Source of the DNA: Aphanomyces cochlioides
Lineage: Eukaryota; Oomycota; Saprolegniomycetes; Saprolegniales; Verrucalvaceae
Direction: 5' to 3'
NCBI GenBank assembly: GCA_019828595.1
Contig: JAHQRK010000003.1
Coordinates: 3,348,001 to 3,412,000 of the forward strand
Length of the DNA: 64,000 bases
The position numbers and the translations under genes were made by a program. Under the pieces are notes generated by a model. It had not been told where the DNA came from and ran no database searches. It saw only the letters and a program-made list of their open reading frames with translations. Shown here one piece after another: positions 34,454 to 48,259 of the stretch (position 1 is its first letter; the number at the start of each line of letters is the position of its first letter).

Positions 34454-35079
34454 GTTCATACTATTTACACTTCTCTCATTCTACACACCATCTCTCTGCA
34501 TTTACATCTTCCTTAACCTGCAACCATACATTCACTCACAGAAACCATACAAAGGCTACGTACAGTCATATCAGTACATCTTCTACTCATTGCACATTTA
34601 TTGCACACTTGCCAAAATTCCTTTTGTAGCCCATCAAACTCAAATGAAAGACAAACGATACCTTTCTGTATGACCTCAAATTCTCTAGTTCGAACTTACC
34701 TGGGGTCACCACAACCCAAACTTTTTCCGTTCAACACGGCAAGTACTCTATAAGAGTTGTAATGTGGAAGTTATGGACTTCTGTGGATACAGGCACTAAA
34801 TAACATGTCAACTTTAGAATAGATCAGATCTTTCTATTCATGTGTACTTGTCACAAGCGTCTAAACGTTGCAAACCTCCAACCAAAAGTCTCCGATGCAA
34901 ATGAGAAATAGCTTTCATAGTTCATCCGAGAAACGAGATAATATTGAGTGGTGTGACTATGTATGAAGTGTGCTGAGCAGGCAAAATAACGGTGCTTTGT
35001 GGTATGTAGGGAGTATTGATTCGGAGGTGAAAATGTCAAAGTGTATCTGTGGCTCATTAGTCGGTGTGCACTACACACA

Positions 35080-35151
35080 GCGCGAGTAGCTCAGTGGTAG
35101 AGCGTCAGATTGCAGCTCTGAGGGTCACTGGTTCGAACCCGGTCTGGCGCT
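35080..35151 (+). tRNA. tRNA-Cys(GCA), array M unit 22
   Basis: Gene unchanged; GTATGTAG upstream variant. Confidence 0.95.
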
Positions 35152-35531
35152 GTCTTTTACCTTTTATACTTTTAAAAAATTCTATTTTTACTCTTGACTC
35201 CTAGCTTCATCCTTTCTAGTTGTATCACTTACACGTCGAGTCTCTATCTCCAGCAAAGACATATGGATATATATGAAAAATATGCACATTGATGTATGGT
35301 ATCTCCTCAAACGGACACGAAGACCATCAATTCGATTTGAAAAACCAAGCTGGCTGGAGTCCTCCTGGTATCGATTTTCGAAAAACTAACCGTCGGGATA
35401 GGTGGGTGTATGTAGTATTCCTTTTTGCAAGTGCAAAGCTACAATACAGGTTGTAGTGGGGCGAATATAAACGGAGTGACTCGGGTGAAGGATTGACAAA
35501 AGTGTGCATGTTGATTCGAAAGATAAAAAGC

Positions 35532-35603
35532 TGAGGAGTAAGGGAGTTGAACCCTTGACCGTTGGGACTGGAATCCAACGCTCTACCACTGAGCTAACCC
35601 CCC
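35532..35603 (-). tRNA. tRNA-Trp(CCA), array M unit 22
   Basis: Convergent partner of the Cys gene at 35080. Confidence 0.88.
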
Positions 35604-36229
35604 GTTCATACTATTTACACTTCTCTCATTCTACACACCATCTCTCTGCATTTACATCTTCCTTAACCTGCAACCATACATTCACTCACAGAAACCATAC
35701 AAAGGCTACGTACAGTCATATCAGTACATCTTCTACTCATTGCACATTTATTGCACACTTGCCAAAATTCCTTTTGTAGCCCATCAAACTCAAATGAAAG
35801 ACAAACGATACCTTTCTGTATGACCTCAAATTCTCTAGTTCGAACTTACCTGGGGTCACCACAACCCAAACTTTTTCCGTTCAACACGGCAAGTACTCTA
35901 TAAGAGTTGTAATGTGGAAGTTATGGACTTCTGTGGATACAGGCACTAAATAACATGTCAACTTTAGAATAGATCAGATCTTTCTATTCATGTGTACTTG
36001 TCACAAGCGTCTAAACGTTGCAAACCTCCAACCAAAAGTCTCCGATGCAAATGAGAAATAGCTTTCATAGTTCATCCGAGAAACGAGATAATATTGAGTG
36101 GTGTGACTATGTATGAAGTGTGCTGAGCAGGCAAAATAACGGTGCTTTGTGGTATGTAGGGAGTATTGATTCGGAGGTGAAAATGTCAAAGTGTATCTGT
36201 GGCTCATTAGTCGGTGTGCACTACACACA

Positions 36230-36301
36230 GCGCGAGTAGCTCAGTGGTAGAGCGTCAGATTGCAGCTCTGAGGGTCACTGGTTCGAACCCGGTCTGGCGC
36301 T
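36230..36301 (+). tRNA. tRNA-Cys(GCA), array M unit 23
   Basis: Gene unchanged; GTATGTAG upstream variant. Confidence 0.95.
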
Positions 36302-36681
36302 GTCTTTTACCTTTTATACTTTTAAAAAATTCTATTTTTACTCTTGACTCCTAGCTTCATCCTTTCTAGTTGTATCACTTACACGTCGAGTCTCTATCTC
36401 CAGCAAAGACATATGGATATATATGAAAAATATGCACATTGATGTATGGTATCTCCTCAAACGGACACGAAGACCATCAATTCGATTTGAAAAACCAAGC
36501 TGGCTGGAGTCCTCCTGGTATCGATTTTCGAAAAACTAACCGTCGGGATAGGTGGGTGTATGTAGTATTCCTTTTTGCAAGTGCAAAGCTACAATACAGG
36601 TTGTAGTGGGGCGAATATAAACGGAGTGACTCGGGTGAAGGATTGACAAAAGTGTGCATGTTGATTCGAAAGATAAAAAGC

Positions 36682-36753
36682 TGAGGAGTAAGGGAGTTGA
36701 ACCCTTGACCGTTGGGACTGGAATCCAACGCTCTACCACTGAGCTAACCCCCC
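36682..36753 (-). tRNA. tRNA-Trp(CCA), array M unit 23
   Basis: Convergent partner of the Cys gene at 36230. Confidence 0.88.
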
Positions 36754-37379
36754 GTTCATACTATTTACACTTCTCTCATTCTACACACCATCTCTCTGCA
36801 TTTACATCTTCCTTAACCTGCAACCATACATTCACTCACAGAAACCATACAAAGGCTACGTACAGTCATATCAGTACATCTTCTACTCATTGCACATTTA
36901 TTGCACACTTGCCAAAATTCCTTTTGTAGCCCATCAAACTCAAATGAAAGACAAACGATACCTTTCTGTATGACCTCAAATTCTCTAGTTCGAACTTACC
37001 TGGGATCACCACAACCCAAACTTTTTCCGTTCAACACGGCAAGTACTCTATTAGAGTTGTAATGTGGAAGTTATGGACTTCTGTGGATACAGGCACTAAA
37101 TAACATGTCAACTTTAGAATAGATCAGATCTTTCTATTCATGTGTACTTGTCACAAGCGTCTAAACGTTGCAAACCTCCAACCAAAAGTCTCCGATGCAA
37201 ATGAGAAATAGCTTTCATAGTTCATCCGAGAAACGAGATAATATTGAGTGGTGTGACTATGTATGAAGTGTGCTGAGCAGGCAAAATAACGGTGCTTTGT
37301 GGTATGTAGGGAGTATTGATTCGGAGGTGAAAATGTCAAAGTGTATCTGTGGCTCATTAGTCGGTGTGCACTACACACA

Positions 37380-37451
37380 GCGCGAGTAGCTCAGTGGTAG
37401 AGCGTCAGATTGCAGCTCTGAGGGTCACTGGTTCGAACCCGGTCTGGCGCT
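37380..37451 (+). tRNA. tRNA-Cys(GCA), array M unit 24
   Basis: Gene unchanged; upstream spacer has GGGATCACC, CTATTAGAG and GTATGTAG, the same haplotype as unit 13. Confidence 0.95.
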
Positions 37452-37831
37452 GTCTTTTACCTTTTATACTTTTAAAAAATTCTATTTTTACTCTTGACTC
37501 CTAGCTTCATCCTTTCTAGTTGTATCACTTACACGTCGAGTCTCTATCTCCAGCAAAGACATATGGATATATATGAAAAATATGCACATTGATGTATGGT
37601 ATCTCCTCAAACGGACACGAAGACCATCAATTCGATTTGAAAAACCAAGCTGGCTGGAGTCCTCCTGGTATCGATTTTCGAAAAACTAACCGTCGGGATA
37701 GGTGGGTGTATGTAGTATTCCTTTTTGCAAGTGCAAAGCTACAATACAGGTTGTAGTGGGGCGAATATAAACGGAGTGACTCGGGTGAAGGATTGACAAA
37801 AGTGTGCATGTTGATTCGAAAGATAAAAAGC

Positions 37832-37903
37832 TGAGGAGTAAGGGAGTTGAACCCTTGACCGTTGGGACTGGAATCCAACGCTCTACCACTGAGCTAACCC
37901 CCC
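37832..37903 (-). tRNA. tRNA-Trp(CCA), array M unit 24
   Basis: Convergent partner of the Cys gene at 37380. Confidence 0.88.
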
Positions 37904-38529
37904 GTTCATACTATTTACACTTCTCTCATTCTACACACCATCTCTCTGCATTTACATCTTCCTTAACCTGCAACCATACATTCACTCACAGAAACCATAC
38001 AAAGGCTACGTACAGTCATATCAGTACATCTTCTACTCATTGCACATTTATTGCACACTTGCCAAAATTCCTTTTGTAGCCCATCAAACTCAAATGAAAG
38101 ACAAACGATACCTTTCTGTATGACCTCAAATTCTCTAGTTCGAACTTACCTGGGATCACCACAACCCAAACTTTTTCCGTTCAACACGGCAAGTACTCTA
38201 TTAGAGTTGTAATGTGGAAGTTATGGACTTCTGTGGATACAGGCACTAAATAACATGTCAACTTTAGAATAGATCAGATCTTTCTATTCATGTGTACTTG
38301 TCACAAGCGTCTAAACGTTGCAAACCTCCAACCAAAAGTCTCCGATGCAAATGAGAAATAGCTTTCATAGTTCATCCGAGAAACGAGATAATATTGAGTG
38401 GTGTGACTATGTATGAAGTGTGCTGAGCAGGCAAAATAACGGTGCTTTGTGGTATGTAGGGAGTATTGATTCGGAGGTGAAAATGTCAAAGTGTATCTGT
38501 GGCTCATTAGTCGGTGTGCACTACACACA

Positions 38530-38601
38530 GCGCGAGTAGCTCAGTGGTAGAGCGTCAGATTGCAGCTCTGAGGGTCACTGGTTCGAACCCGGTCTGGCGC
38601 T
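38530..38601 (+). tRNA. tRNA-Cys(GCA), array M unit 25
   Basis: Gene unchanged; same upstream haplotype as unit 24. Confidence 0.95.
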
Positions 38602-38981
38602 GTCTTTTACCTTTTATACTTTTAAAAAATTCTATTTTTACTCTTGACTCCTAGCTTCATCCTTTCTAGTTGTATCACTTACACGTCGAGTCTCTATCTC
38701 CAGCAAAGACATATGGATATATATGAAAAATATGCACATTGATGTATGGTATCTCCTCAAACGGACACGAAGACCATCAATTCGATTTGAAAAACCAAGC
38801 TGGCTGGAGTCCTCCTGGTATCGATTTTCGAAAAACTAACCGTCGGGATAGGTGGGTGTATGTAGTATTCCTTTTTGCAAGTGCAAAGCTACAATACAGG
38901 TTGTAGTGGGGCGAATATAAACGGAGTGACTCGGGTGAAGGATTGACAAAAGTGTGCATGTTGATTCGAAAGATAAAAAGC

Positions 38982-39053
38982 TGAGGAGTAAGGGAGTTGA
39001 ACCCTTGACCGTTGGGACTGGAATCCAACGCTCTACCACTGAGCTAACCCCCC
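38982..39053 (-). tRNA. tRNA-Trp(CCA), array M unit 25
   Basis: Convergent partner of the Cys gene at 38530. Confidence 0.88.
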
Positions 39054-39681
39054 GTTCATACTATTTACACTTCTCTCATTCTACACACCATCTCTCTGCA
39101 TTTACATCTTCCTTAACCTGCAACCATACATTCACTCACAGAAACCATACAAAGGCTACGTACAGTCATATCAGTACATCTTCTACTCATTGCACATTTA
39201 TTGCACACTTGCCAAAATTCCTTTTGTAGCCCATCAAACTCAAATGAAAGACAAACGATACCTTTCTGTATGACCTCAAATTCTCTAGTTCGAACTTACC
39301 TGGGATCACCACAACCCAAACTTTTTCCGTTCAACACGGCAAGTACTCTATTAGAGTTGTAATGTGGAAGTTATGGACTTCTGTGGATACAGGCACTAAA
39401 TAACATGTCAACTTTAGAATAGATCAGATCTTTCTATTCATGTGTACTTGTCACAAGCGTCTAAACGTTGCAAACCTCCAACCAAAAGTCTCCGATGCAA
39501 ATGAGAAATAGCTTTCATAGTTCATCCGAGAAACGAGATAATATTGAGTGGTGTGACTATGTATGAAGTGTGCTGAGCAGGCAAAATAACGGTGCTTTGT
39601 GGTATGTAGGGAGTATTGATTCGGAGGTGAAAATGTCAAAGTGTATCTGTGGCTCATTAGTCGGTGTGCACACTACACACA

Positions 39682-39753
39682 GCGCGAGTAGCTCAGTGGT
39701 AGAGCGTCAGATTGCAGCTCTGAGGGTCACTGGTTCGAACCCGGTCTGGCGCT
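39682..39753 (+). tRNA. tRNA-Cys(GCA), array M unit 26
   Basis: Gene unchanged; two extra bases directly upstream (GTGCACACTACAC); upstream haplotype as unit 24. Confidence 0.95.
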
Positions 39754-40133
39754 GTCTTTTACCTTTTATACTTTTAAAAAATTCTATTTTTACTCTTGAC
39801 TCCTAGCTTCATCCTTTCTAGTTGTATCACTTACACGTCGAGTCTCTATCTCCAGCAAAGACATATGGATATATATGAAAAATATGCACATTGATGTATG
39901 GTATCTCCTCAAACGGACACGAAGACCATCAATTCGATTTGAAAAACCAAGCTGGCTGGAGTCCTCCTGGTATCGATTTTCGAAAAACTAACCGTCGGGA
40001 TAGGTGGGTGTATGTAGTATTCCTTTTTGCAAGTGCAAAGCTACAATACAGGTTGTAGTGGGGCGAATATAAACGGAGTGACTCGGGTGAAGGATTGACA
40101 AAAGTGTGCATGTTGATTCGAAAGATAAAAAGC

Positions 40134-40205
40134 TGAGGAGTAAGGGAGTTGAACCCTTGACCGTTGGGACTGGAATCCAACGCTCTACCACTGAGCTAAC
40201 CCCCC
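40134..40205 (-). tRNA. tRNA-Trp(CCA), array M unit 26
   Basis: Convergent partner of the Cys gene at 39682. Confidence 0.88.
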
Positions 40206-40831
40206 GTTCATACTATTTACACTTCTCTCATTCTACACACCATCTCTCTGCATTTACATCTTCCTTAACCTGCAACCATACATTCACTCACAGAAACCAT
40301 ACAAAGGCTACGTACAGTCATATCAGTACATCTTCTACTCATTGCACATTTATTGCACACTTGCCAAAATTCCTTTTGTAGCCCATCAAACTCAAATGAA
40401 AGACAAACGATACCTTTCTGTATGACCTCAAATTCTCTAGTTCGAACTTACCTGGGATCACCACAACCCAAACTTTTTCCGTTCAACACGGCAAGTACTC
40501 TATTAGAGTTGTAATGTGGAAGTTATGGACTTCTGTGGATACAGGCACTAAATAACATGTCAACTTTAGAATAGATCAGATCTTTCTATTCATGTGTACT
40601 TGTCACAAGCGTCTAAACGTTGCAAACCTCCAACCAAAAGTCTCCGATGCAAATGAGAAATAGCTTTCATAGTTCATCCGAGAAACGAGATAATATTGAG
40701 TGGTGTGACTATGTATGAAGTGTGCTGAGCAGGCAAAATAACGGTGCTTTGTGGTATGTAGGGAGTATTGATTCGGAGGTGAAAATGTCAAAGTGTATCT
40801 GTGGCTCATTAGTCGGTGTGCACTACACACA

Positions 40832-40903
40832 GCGCGAGTAGCTCAGTGGTAGAGCGTCAGATTGCAGCTCTGAGGGTCACTGGTTCGAACCCGGTCTGGC
40901 GCT
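40832..40903 (+). tRNA. tRNA-Cys(GCA), array M unit 27
   Basis: Gene unchanged; last unit with the full unit-24 haplotype. Confidence 0.95.
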
Positions 40904-41283
40904 GTCTTTTACCTTTTATACTTTTAAAAAATTCTATTTTTACTCTTGACTCCTAGCTTCATCCTTTCTAGTTGTATCACTTACACGTCGAGTCTCTATC
41001 TCCAGCAAAGACATATGGATATATATGAAAAATATGCACATTGATGTATGGTATCTCCTCAAACGGACACGAAGACCATCAATTCGATTTGAAAAACCAA
41101 GCTGGCTGGAGTCCTCCTGGTATCGATTTTCGAAAAACTAACCGTCGGGATAGGTGGGTGTATGTAGTATTCCTTTTTGCAAGTGCAAAGCTACAATACA
41201 GGTTGTAGTGGGGCGAATATAAACGGAGTGACTCGGGTGAAGGATTGACAAAAGTGTGCATGTTGATTCGAAAGATAAAAAGC

Positions 41284-41355
41284 TGAGGAGTAAGGGAGTT
41301 GAACCCTTGACCGTTGGGACTGGAATCCAACGCTCTACCACTGAGCTAACCCCCC
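41284..41355 (-). tRNA. tRNA-Trp(CCA), array M unit 27
   Basis: Convergent partner of the Cys gene at 40832. Confidence 0.88.
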
Positions 41356-41983
41356 GTTCATACTATTTACACTTCTCTCATTCTACACACCATCTCTCTG
41401 CATTTACATCTTCCTTAACCTGCAACCATACATTCACTCACAGAAACCATACAAAGGCTACGTACAGTCATATCAGTACATCTTCTACTCATTGCACATT
41501 TATTGCACACTTGCCAAAATTCCTTTTGTAGCCCATCAAACTCAAATGAAAGACAAACGATACCTTTCTGTATGACCTCAAATTCTCTAGTTCGAACTTA
41601 CCTGGGATCACCACAACCCAAACTTTTTCCGTTCAACACGGCAAGTACTCTATAAGAGTTGTAATGTGGAAAAGTTATGGACTTCTGTGGATACAGGCAC
41701 TAAATAACATGTCAACTTTAGAATAGATCAGATCTTTCTATTCATGTGTACTTGTCACAAGCGTCTAAACGTTGCAAACCTCCAACCAAAAGTCTCCGAT
41801 GCAAATGAGAAATAGCTTTCATAGTTCATCCGAGAAACGAGATAATATTGAGTGGTGTGACTATGTATGAAGTGTGCTGAGCAGGCAAAATAACGGTGCT
41901 TTGTGGTATGTAGGGAGTATTGATTCGGAGGTGAAAATGTCAAAGTGTATCTGTGGCTCATTAGTCGGTGTGCACTACACACA

Positions 41984-42055
41984 GCGCGAGTAGCTCAGTG
42001 GTAGAGCGTCAGATTGCAGCTCTGAGGGTCACTGGTTCGAACCCGGTCTGGCGCT
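41984..42055 (+). tRNA. tRNA-Cys(GCA), array M unit 28
   Basis: Gene unchanged; recombinant spacer with GGGATCACC but CTATAAGAG, plus two extra A near 41671. Confidence 0.95.
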
Positions 42056-42437
42056 GTCTTTTACCTTTTATACTTTTAAAAAATTCTATTTTTACTCTTG
42101 ACTCCTAGCTTCATCCTTTCTAGTTGTATCACTTACACGTCGAGTCTCTATCTCCAGCAAAGACATATGGATATATATATGAAAAATATGCACATTGATG
42201 TATGGTATCTCCTCAAACGGACACGAAGACCATCAATTCGATTTGAAAAACCAAGCTGGCTGGAGTCCTCCTGGTATCGATTTTCGAAAAACTAACCGTC
42301 GGGATAGGTGGGTGTATGTAGTATTCCTTTTTGCAAGTGCAAAGCTACAATACAGGTTGTAGTGGGGCGAATATAAACGGAGTGACTCGGGTGAAGGATT
42401 GACAAAAGTGTGCATGTTGATTCGAAAGATAAAAAGC

Positions 42438-42509
42438 TGAGGAGTAAGGGAGTTGAACCCTTGACCGTTGGGACTGGAATCCAACGCTCTACCACTGAGC
42501 TAACCCCCC
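42438..42509 (-). tRNA. tRNA-Trp(CCA), array M unit 28
   Basis: Partner of the Cys gene at 41984; spacer is 382 bp because of an extra TA in the TATATA run near 42177. Confidence 0.88.
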
Positions 42510-43135
42510 GTTCATACTATTTACACTTCTCTCATTCTACACACCATCTCTCTGCATTTACATCTTCCTTAACCTGCAACCATACATTCACTCACAGAAA
42601 CCATACAAAGGCTACGTACAGTCATATCAGTACATCTTCTACTCATTGCACATTTATTGCACACTTGCCAAAATTCCTTTTGTAGCCCATCAAACTCAAA
42701 TGAAAGACAAACGATACCTTTCTGTATGACCTCAAATTCTCTAGTTCGAACTTACCTGGGGTCACCACAACCCAAACTTTTTCCGTTCAACACGGCAAGT
42801 ACTCTATAAGAGTTGTAATGTGGAAGTTATGGACTTCTGTGGATACAGGCACTAAATAACATGTCAACTTTAGAATAGATCAGATCTTTCTATTCATGTG
42901 TACTTGTCACAAGCGTCTAAACGTTGCAAACCTCCAACCAAAAGTCTCCGATGCAAATGAGAAATAGCTTTCATAGTTCATCCGAGAAACGAGATAATAT
43001 TGAGTGGTGTGACTATGTATGAAGTGTGCTGAGCAGGCAAAATAACGGTGCTTTGTGGTATGTAGGGAGTATTGATTCGGAGGTGAAAATGTCAAAGTGT
43101 ATCTGTGGCTCATTAGTCGGTGTGCACTACACACA

Positions 43136-43207
43136 GCGCGAGTAGCTCAGTGGTAGAGCGTCAGATTGCAGCTCTGAGGGTCACTGGTTCGAACCCGGTC
43201 TGGCGCT
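43136..43207 (+). tRNA. tRNA-Cys(GCA), array M unit 29
   Basis: Gene unchanged; spacer GGGGTCACC, CTATAAGAG, GTATGTAG. Confidence 0.95.
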
Positions 43208-43587
43208 GTCTTTTACCTTTTATACTTTTAAAAAATTCTATTTTTACTCTTGACTCCTAGCTTCATCCTTTCTAGTTGTATCACTTACACGTCGAGTCTC
43301 TATCTCCAGCAAAGACATATGGATATATATGAAAAATATGCACATTGATGTATGGTATCTCCTCAAACGGACACGAAGACCATCAATTCGATTTGAAAAA
43401 CCAAGCTGGCTGGAGTCCTCCTGGTATCGATTTTCGAAAAACTAACCGTCGGGATAGGTGGGTGTATGTAGTATTCCTTTTTGCAAGTGCAAAGCTACAA
43501 TACAGGTTGTAGTGGGGCGAATATAAACGGAGTGACTCGGGTGAAGGATTGACAAAAGTGTGCATGTTGATTCGAAAGATAAAAAGC

Positions 43588-43659
43588 TGAGGAGTAAGGG
43601 AGTTGAACCCTTGACCGTTGGGACTGGAATCCAACGCTCTACCACTGAGCTAACCCCCC
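43588..43659 (-). tRNA. tRNA-Trp(CCA), array M unit 29
   Basis: Convergent partner of the Cys gene at 43136. Confidence 0.88.
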
Positions 43660-44285
43660 GTTCATACTATTTACACTTCTCTCATTCTACACACCATCTC
43701 TCTGCATTTACATCTTCCTTAACCTGCAACCATACATTCACTCACAGAAACCATACAAAGGCTACGTACAGTCATATCAGTACATCTTCTACTCATTGCA
43801 CATTTATTGCACACTTGCCAAAATTCCTTTTGTAGCCCATCAAACTCAAATGAAAGACAAACGATACCTTTCTGTATGACCTCAAATTCTCTAGTTCGAA
43901 CTTACCTGGGGTCACCACAACCCAAACTTTTTCCGTTCAACACGGCAAGTACTCTATTAGAGTTGTAATGTGGAAGTTATGGACTTCTGTGGATACAGGC
44001 ACTAAATAACATGTCAACTTTAGAATAGATCAGATCTTTCTATTCATGTGTACTTGTCACAAGCGTCTAAACGTTGCAAACCTCCAACCAAAAGTCTCCG
44101 ATGCAAATGAGAAATAGCTTTCATAGTTCATCCGAGAAACGAGATAATATTGAGTGGTGTGACTATGTATGAAGTGTGCTGAGCAGGCAAAATAACGGTG
44201 CTTTGTGGTATGTAGGGAGTATTGATTCGGAGGTGAAAATGTCAAAGTGTATCTGTGGCTCATTAGTCGGTGTGCACTACACACA

Positions 44286-44357
44286 GCGCGAGTAGCTCAG
44301 TGGTAGAGCGTCAGATTGCAGCTCTGAGGGTCACTGGTTCGAACCCGGTCTGGCGCT
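44286..44357 (+). tRNA. tRNA-Cys(GCA), array M unit 30
   Basis: Gene unchanged; recombinant spacer GGGGTCACC with CTATTAGAG. Confidence 0.95.
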
Positions 44358-44737
44358 GTCTTTTACCTTTTATACTTTTAAAAAATTCTATTTTTACTCT
44401 TGACTCCTAGCTTCATCCTTTCTAGTTGTATCACTTACACGTCGAGTCTCTATCTCCAGCAAAGACATATGGATATATATGAAAAATATGCACATTGATG
44501 TATGGTATCTCCTCAAACGGACACGAAGACCATCAATTCGATTTGAAAAACCAAGCTGGCTGGAGTCCTCCTGGTATCGATTTTCGAAAAACTAACCGTC
44601 GGGATAGGTGGGTGTATGTAGTATTCCTTTTTGCAAGTGCAAAGCTACAATACAGGTTGTAGTGGGGCGAATATAAACGGAGTGACTCGGGTGAAGGATT
44701 GACAAAAGTGTGCATGTTGATTCGAAAGATAAAAAGC

Positions 44738-44809
44738 TGAGGAGTAAGGGAGTTGAACCCTTGACCGTTGGGACTGGAATCCAACGCTCTACCACTGAGC
44801 TAACCCCCC
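44738..44809 (-). tRNA. tRNA-Trp(CCA), array M unit 30
   Basis: Convergent partner of the Cys gene at 44286. Confidence 0.88.
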
Positions 44810-45435
44810 GTTCATACTATTTACACTTCTCTCATTCTACACACCATCTCTCTGCATTTACATCTTCCTTAACCTGCAACCATACATTCACTCACAGAAA
44901 CCATACAAAGGCTACGTACAGTCATATCAGTACATCTTCTACTCATTGCACATTTATTGCACACTTGCCAAAATTCCTTTTGTAGCCCATCAAACTCAAA
45001 TGAAAGACAAACGATACCTTTCTGTATGACCTCAAATTCTCTAGTTCGAACTTACCTGGGGTCACCACAACCCAAACTTTTTCCGTTCAACACGGCAAGT
45101 ACTCTATTAGAGTTGTAATGTGGAAGTTATGGACTTCTGTGGATACAGGCACTAAATAACATGTCAACTTTAGAATAGATCAGATCTTTCTATTCATGTG
45201 TACTTGTCACAAGCGTCTAAACGTTGCAAACCTCCAACCAAAAGTCTCCGATGCAAATGAGAAATAGCTTTCATAGTTCATCCGAGAAACGAGATAATAT
45301 TGAGTGGTGTGACTATGTATGAAGTGTGCTGAGCAGGCAAAATAACGGTGCTTTGTGGTATGTAGGGAGTATTGATTCGGAGGTGAAAATGTCAAAGTGT
45401 ATCTGTGGCTCATTAGTCGGTGTGCACTACACACA

Positions 45436-45507
45436 GCGCGAGTAGCTCAGTGGTAGAGCGTCAGATTGCAGCTCTGAGGGTCACTGGTTCGAACCCGGTC
45501 TGGCGCT
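45436..45507 (+). tRNA. tRNA-Cys(GCA), array M unit 31
   Basis: Gene unchanged; same spacer as unit 30. Confidence 0.95.
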
Positions 45508-45887
45508 GTCTTTTACCTTTTATACTTTTAAAAAATTCTATTTTTACTCTTGACTCCTAGCTTCATCCTTTCTAGTTGTATCACTTACACGTCGAGTCTC
45601 TATCTCCAGCAAAGACATATGGATATATATGAAAAATATGCACATTGATGTATGGTATCTCCTCAAACGGACACGAAGACCATCAATTCGATTTGAAAAA
45701 CCAAGCTGGCTGGAGTCCTCCTGGTATCGATTTTCGAAAAACTAACCGTCGGGATAGGTGGGTGTATGTAGTATTCCTTTTTGCAAGTGCAAAGCTACAA
45801 TACAGGTTGTAGTGGGGCGAATATAAACGGAGTGACTCGGGTGAAGGATTGACAAAAGTGTGCATGTTGATTCGAAAGATAAAAAGC

Positions 45888-45959
45888 TGAGGAGTAAGGG
45901 AGTTGAACCCTTGACCGTTGGGACTGGAATCCAACGCTCTACCACTGAGCTAACCCCCC
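45888..45959 (-). tRNA. tRNA-Trp(CCA), array M unit 31
   Basis: Convergent partner of the Cys gene at 45436. Confidence 0.88.
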
Positions 45960-46585
45960 GTTCATACTATTTACACTTCTCTCATTCTACACACCATCTC
46001 TCTGCATTTACATCTTCCTTAACCTGCAACCATACATTCACTCACAGAAACCATACAAAGGCTACGTACAGTCATATCAGTACATCTTCTACTCATTGCA
46101 CATTTATTGCACACTTGCCAAAATTCCTTTTGTAGCCCATCAAACTCAAATGAAAGACAAACGATACCTTTCTGTATGACCTCAAATTCTCTAGTTCGAA
46201 CTTACCTGGGGTCACCACAACCCAAACTTTTTCCGTTCAACACGGCAAGTACTCTATAAGAGTTGTAATGTGGAAGTTATGGACTTCTGTGGATACAGGC
46301 ACTAAATAACATGTCAACTTTAGAATAGATCAGATCTTTCTATTCATGTGTACTTGTCACAAGCGTCTAAACGTTGCAAACCTCCAACCAAAAGTCTCCG
46401 ATGCAAATGAGAAATAGCTTTCATAGTTCATCCGAGAAACGAGATAATATTGAGTGGTGTGACTATGTATGAAGTGTGCTGAGCAGGCAAAATAACGGTG
46501 CTTTGTGGTATGTAGGGAGTATTGATTCGGAGGTGAAAATGTCAAAGTGTATCTGTGGCTCATTAGTCGGTGTGCACTACACACA

Positions 46586-46657
46586 GCGCGAGTAGCTCAG
46601 TGGTAGAGCGTCAGATTGCAGCTCTGAGGGTCACTGGTTCGAACCCGGTCTGGCGCT
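46586..46657 (+). tRNA. tRNA-Cys(GCA), array M unit 32
   Basis: Gene unchanged; spacer returns to CTATAAGAG with GTATGTAG. Confidence 0.95.
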
Positions 46658-47037
46658 GTCTTTTACCTTTTATACTTTTAAAAAATTCTATTTTTACTCT
46701 TGACTCCTAGCTTCATCCTTTCTAGTTGTATCACTTACACGTCGAGTCTCTATCTCCAGCAAAGACATATGGATATATATGAAAAATATGCACATTGATG
46801 TATGGTATCTCCTCAAACGGACACGAAGACCATCAATTCGATTTGAAAAACCAAGCTGGCTGGAGTCCTCCTGGTATCGATTTTCGAAAAACTAACCGTC
46901 GGGATAGGTGGGTGTATGTAGTATTCCTTTTTGCAAGTGCAAAGCTACAATACAGGTTGTAGTGGGGCGAATATAAACGGAGTGACTCGGGTGAAGGATT
47001 GACAAAAGTGTGCATGTTGATTCGAAAGATAAAAAGC

Positions 47038-47109
47038 TGAGGAGTAAGGGAGTTGAACCCTTGACCGTTGGGACTGGAATCCAACGCTCTACCACTGAGC
47101 TAACCCCCC
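47038..47109 (-). tRNA. tRNA-Trp(CCA), array M unit 32
   Basis: Convergent partner of the Cys gene at 46586. Confidence 0.88.
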
Positions 47110-47735
47110 GTTCATACTATTTACACTTCTCTCATTCTACACACCATCTCTCTGCATTTACATCTTCCTTAACCTGCAACCATACATTCACTCACAGAAA
47201 CCATACAAAGGCTACGTACAGTCATATCAGTACATCTTCTACTCATTGCACATTTATTGCACACTTGCCAAAATTCCTTTTGTAGCCCATCAAACTCAAA
47301 TGAAAGACAAACGATACCTTTCTGTATGACCTCAAATTCTCTAGTTCGAACTTACCTGGGGTCACCACAACCCAAACTTTTTCCGTTCAACACGGCAAGT
47401 ACTCTATAAGAGTTGTAATGTGGAAGTTATGGACTTCTGTGGATACAGGCACTAAATAACATGTCAACTTTAGAATAGATCAGATCTTTCTATTCATGTG
47501 TACTTGTCACAAGCGTCTAAACGTTGCAAACCTCCAACCAAAAGTCTCCGATGCAAATGAGAAATAGCTTTCATAGTTCATCCGAGAAACGAGATAATAT
47601 TGAGTGGTGTGACTATGTATGAAGTGTGCTGAGCAGGCAAAATAACGGTGCTTTGTGGTACGCAGGGAGTATTTATTCGGAGGTGAAAATGTCAAAGTGT
47701 ATCTGTGGCTCATTAGTCGGTGTGCACTACACACA

Positions 47736-47807
47736 GCGCGAGTAGCTCAGTGGTAGAGCGTCAGATTGCAGCTCTGAGGGTCACTGGTTCGAACCCGGTC
47801 TGGCGCT
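47736..47807 (+). tRNA. tRNA-Cys(GCA), array M unit 33
   Basis: Gene unchanged; isolated GTACGCAG unit with a private G-to-T change (GTATTTATTC) upstream. Confidence 0.95.
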
Positions 47808-48187
47808 GTCTTTTACCTTTTATACTTTTAAAAAATTCTATTTTTACTCTTGACTCCTAGCTTCATCCTTTCTAGTTGTATCACTTACACGTCGAGTCTC
47901 TATCTCCAGCAAAGACATATGGATATATATGAAAAATATGCACATTGATGTATGGTATCTCCTCAAACGGACACGAAGACCATCAATTCGATTTGAAAAA
48001 CCAAGCTGGCTGGAGTCCTCCTGGTATCGATTTTCGAAAAACTAACCGTCGGGATAGGTGGGTGTATGTAGTATTCCTTTTTGCAAGTGCAAAGCTACAA
48101 TACAGGTTGTAGTGGGGCGAATATAAACGGAGTGACTCGGGTGAAGGATTGACAAAAGTGTGCATGTTGATTCGAAAGATAAAAAGC

Positions 48188-48259
48188 TGAGGAGTAAGGG
48201 AGTTGAACCCTTGACCGTTGGGACTGGAATCCAACGCTCTACCACTGAGCTAACCCCCC
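48188..48259 (-). tRNA. tRNA-Trp(CCA), array M unit 33
   Basis: Convergent partner of the Cys gene at 47736. Confidence 0.88.
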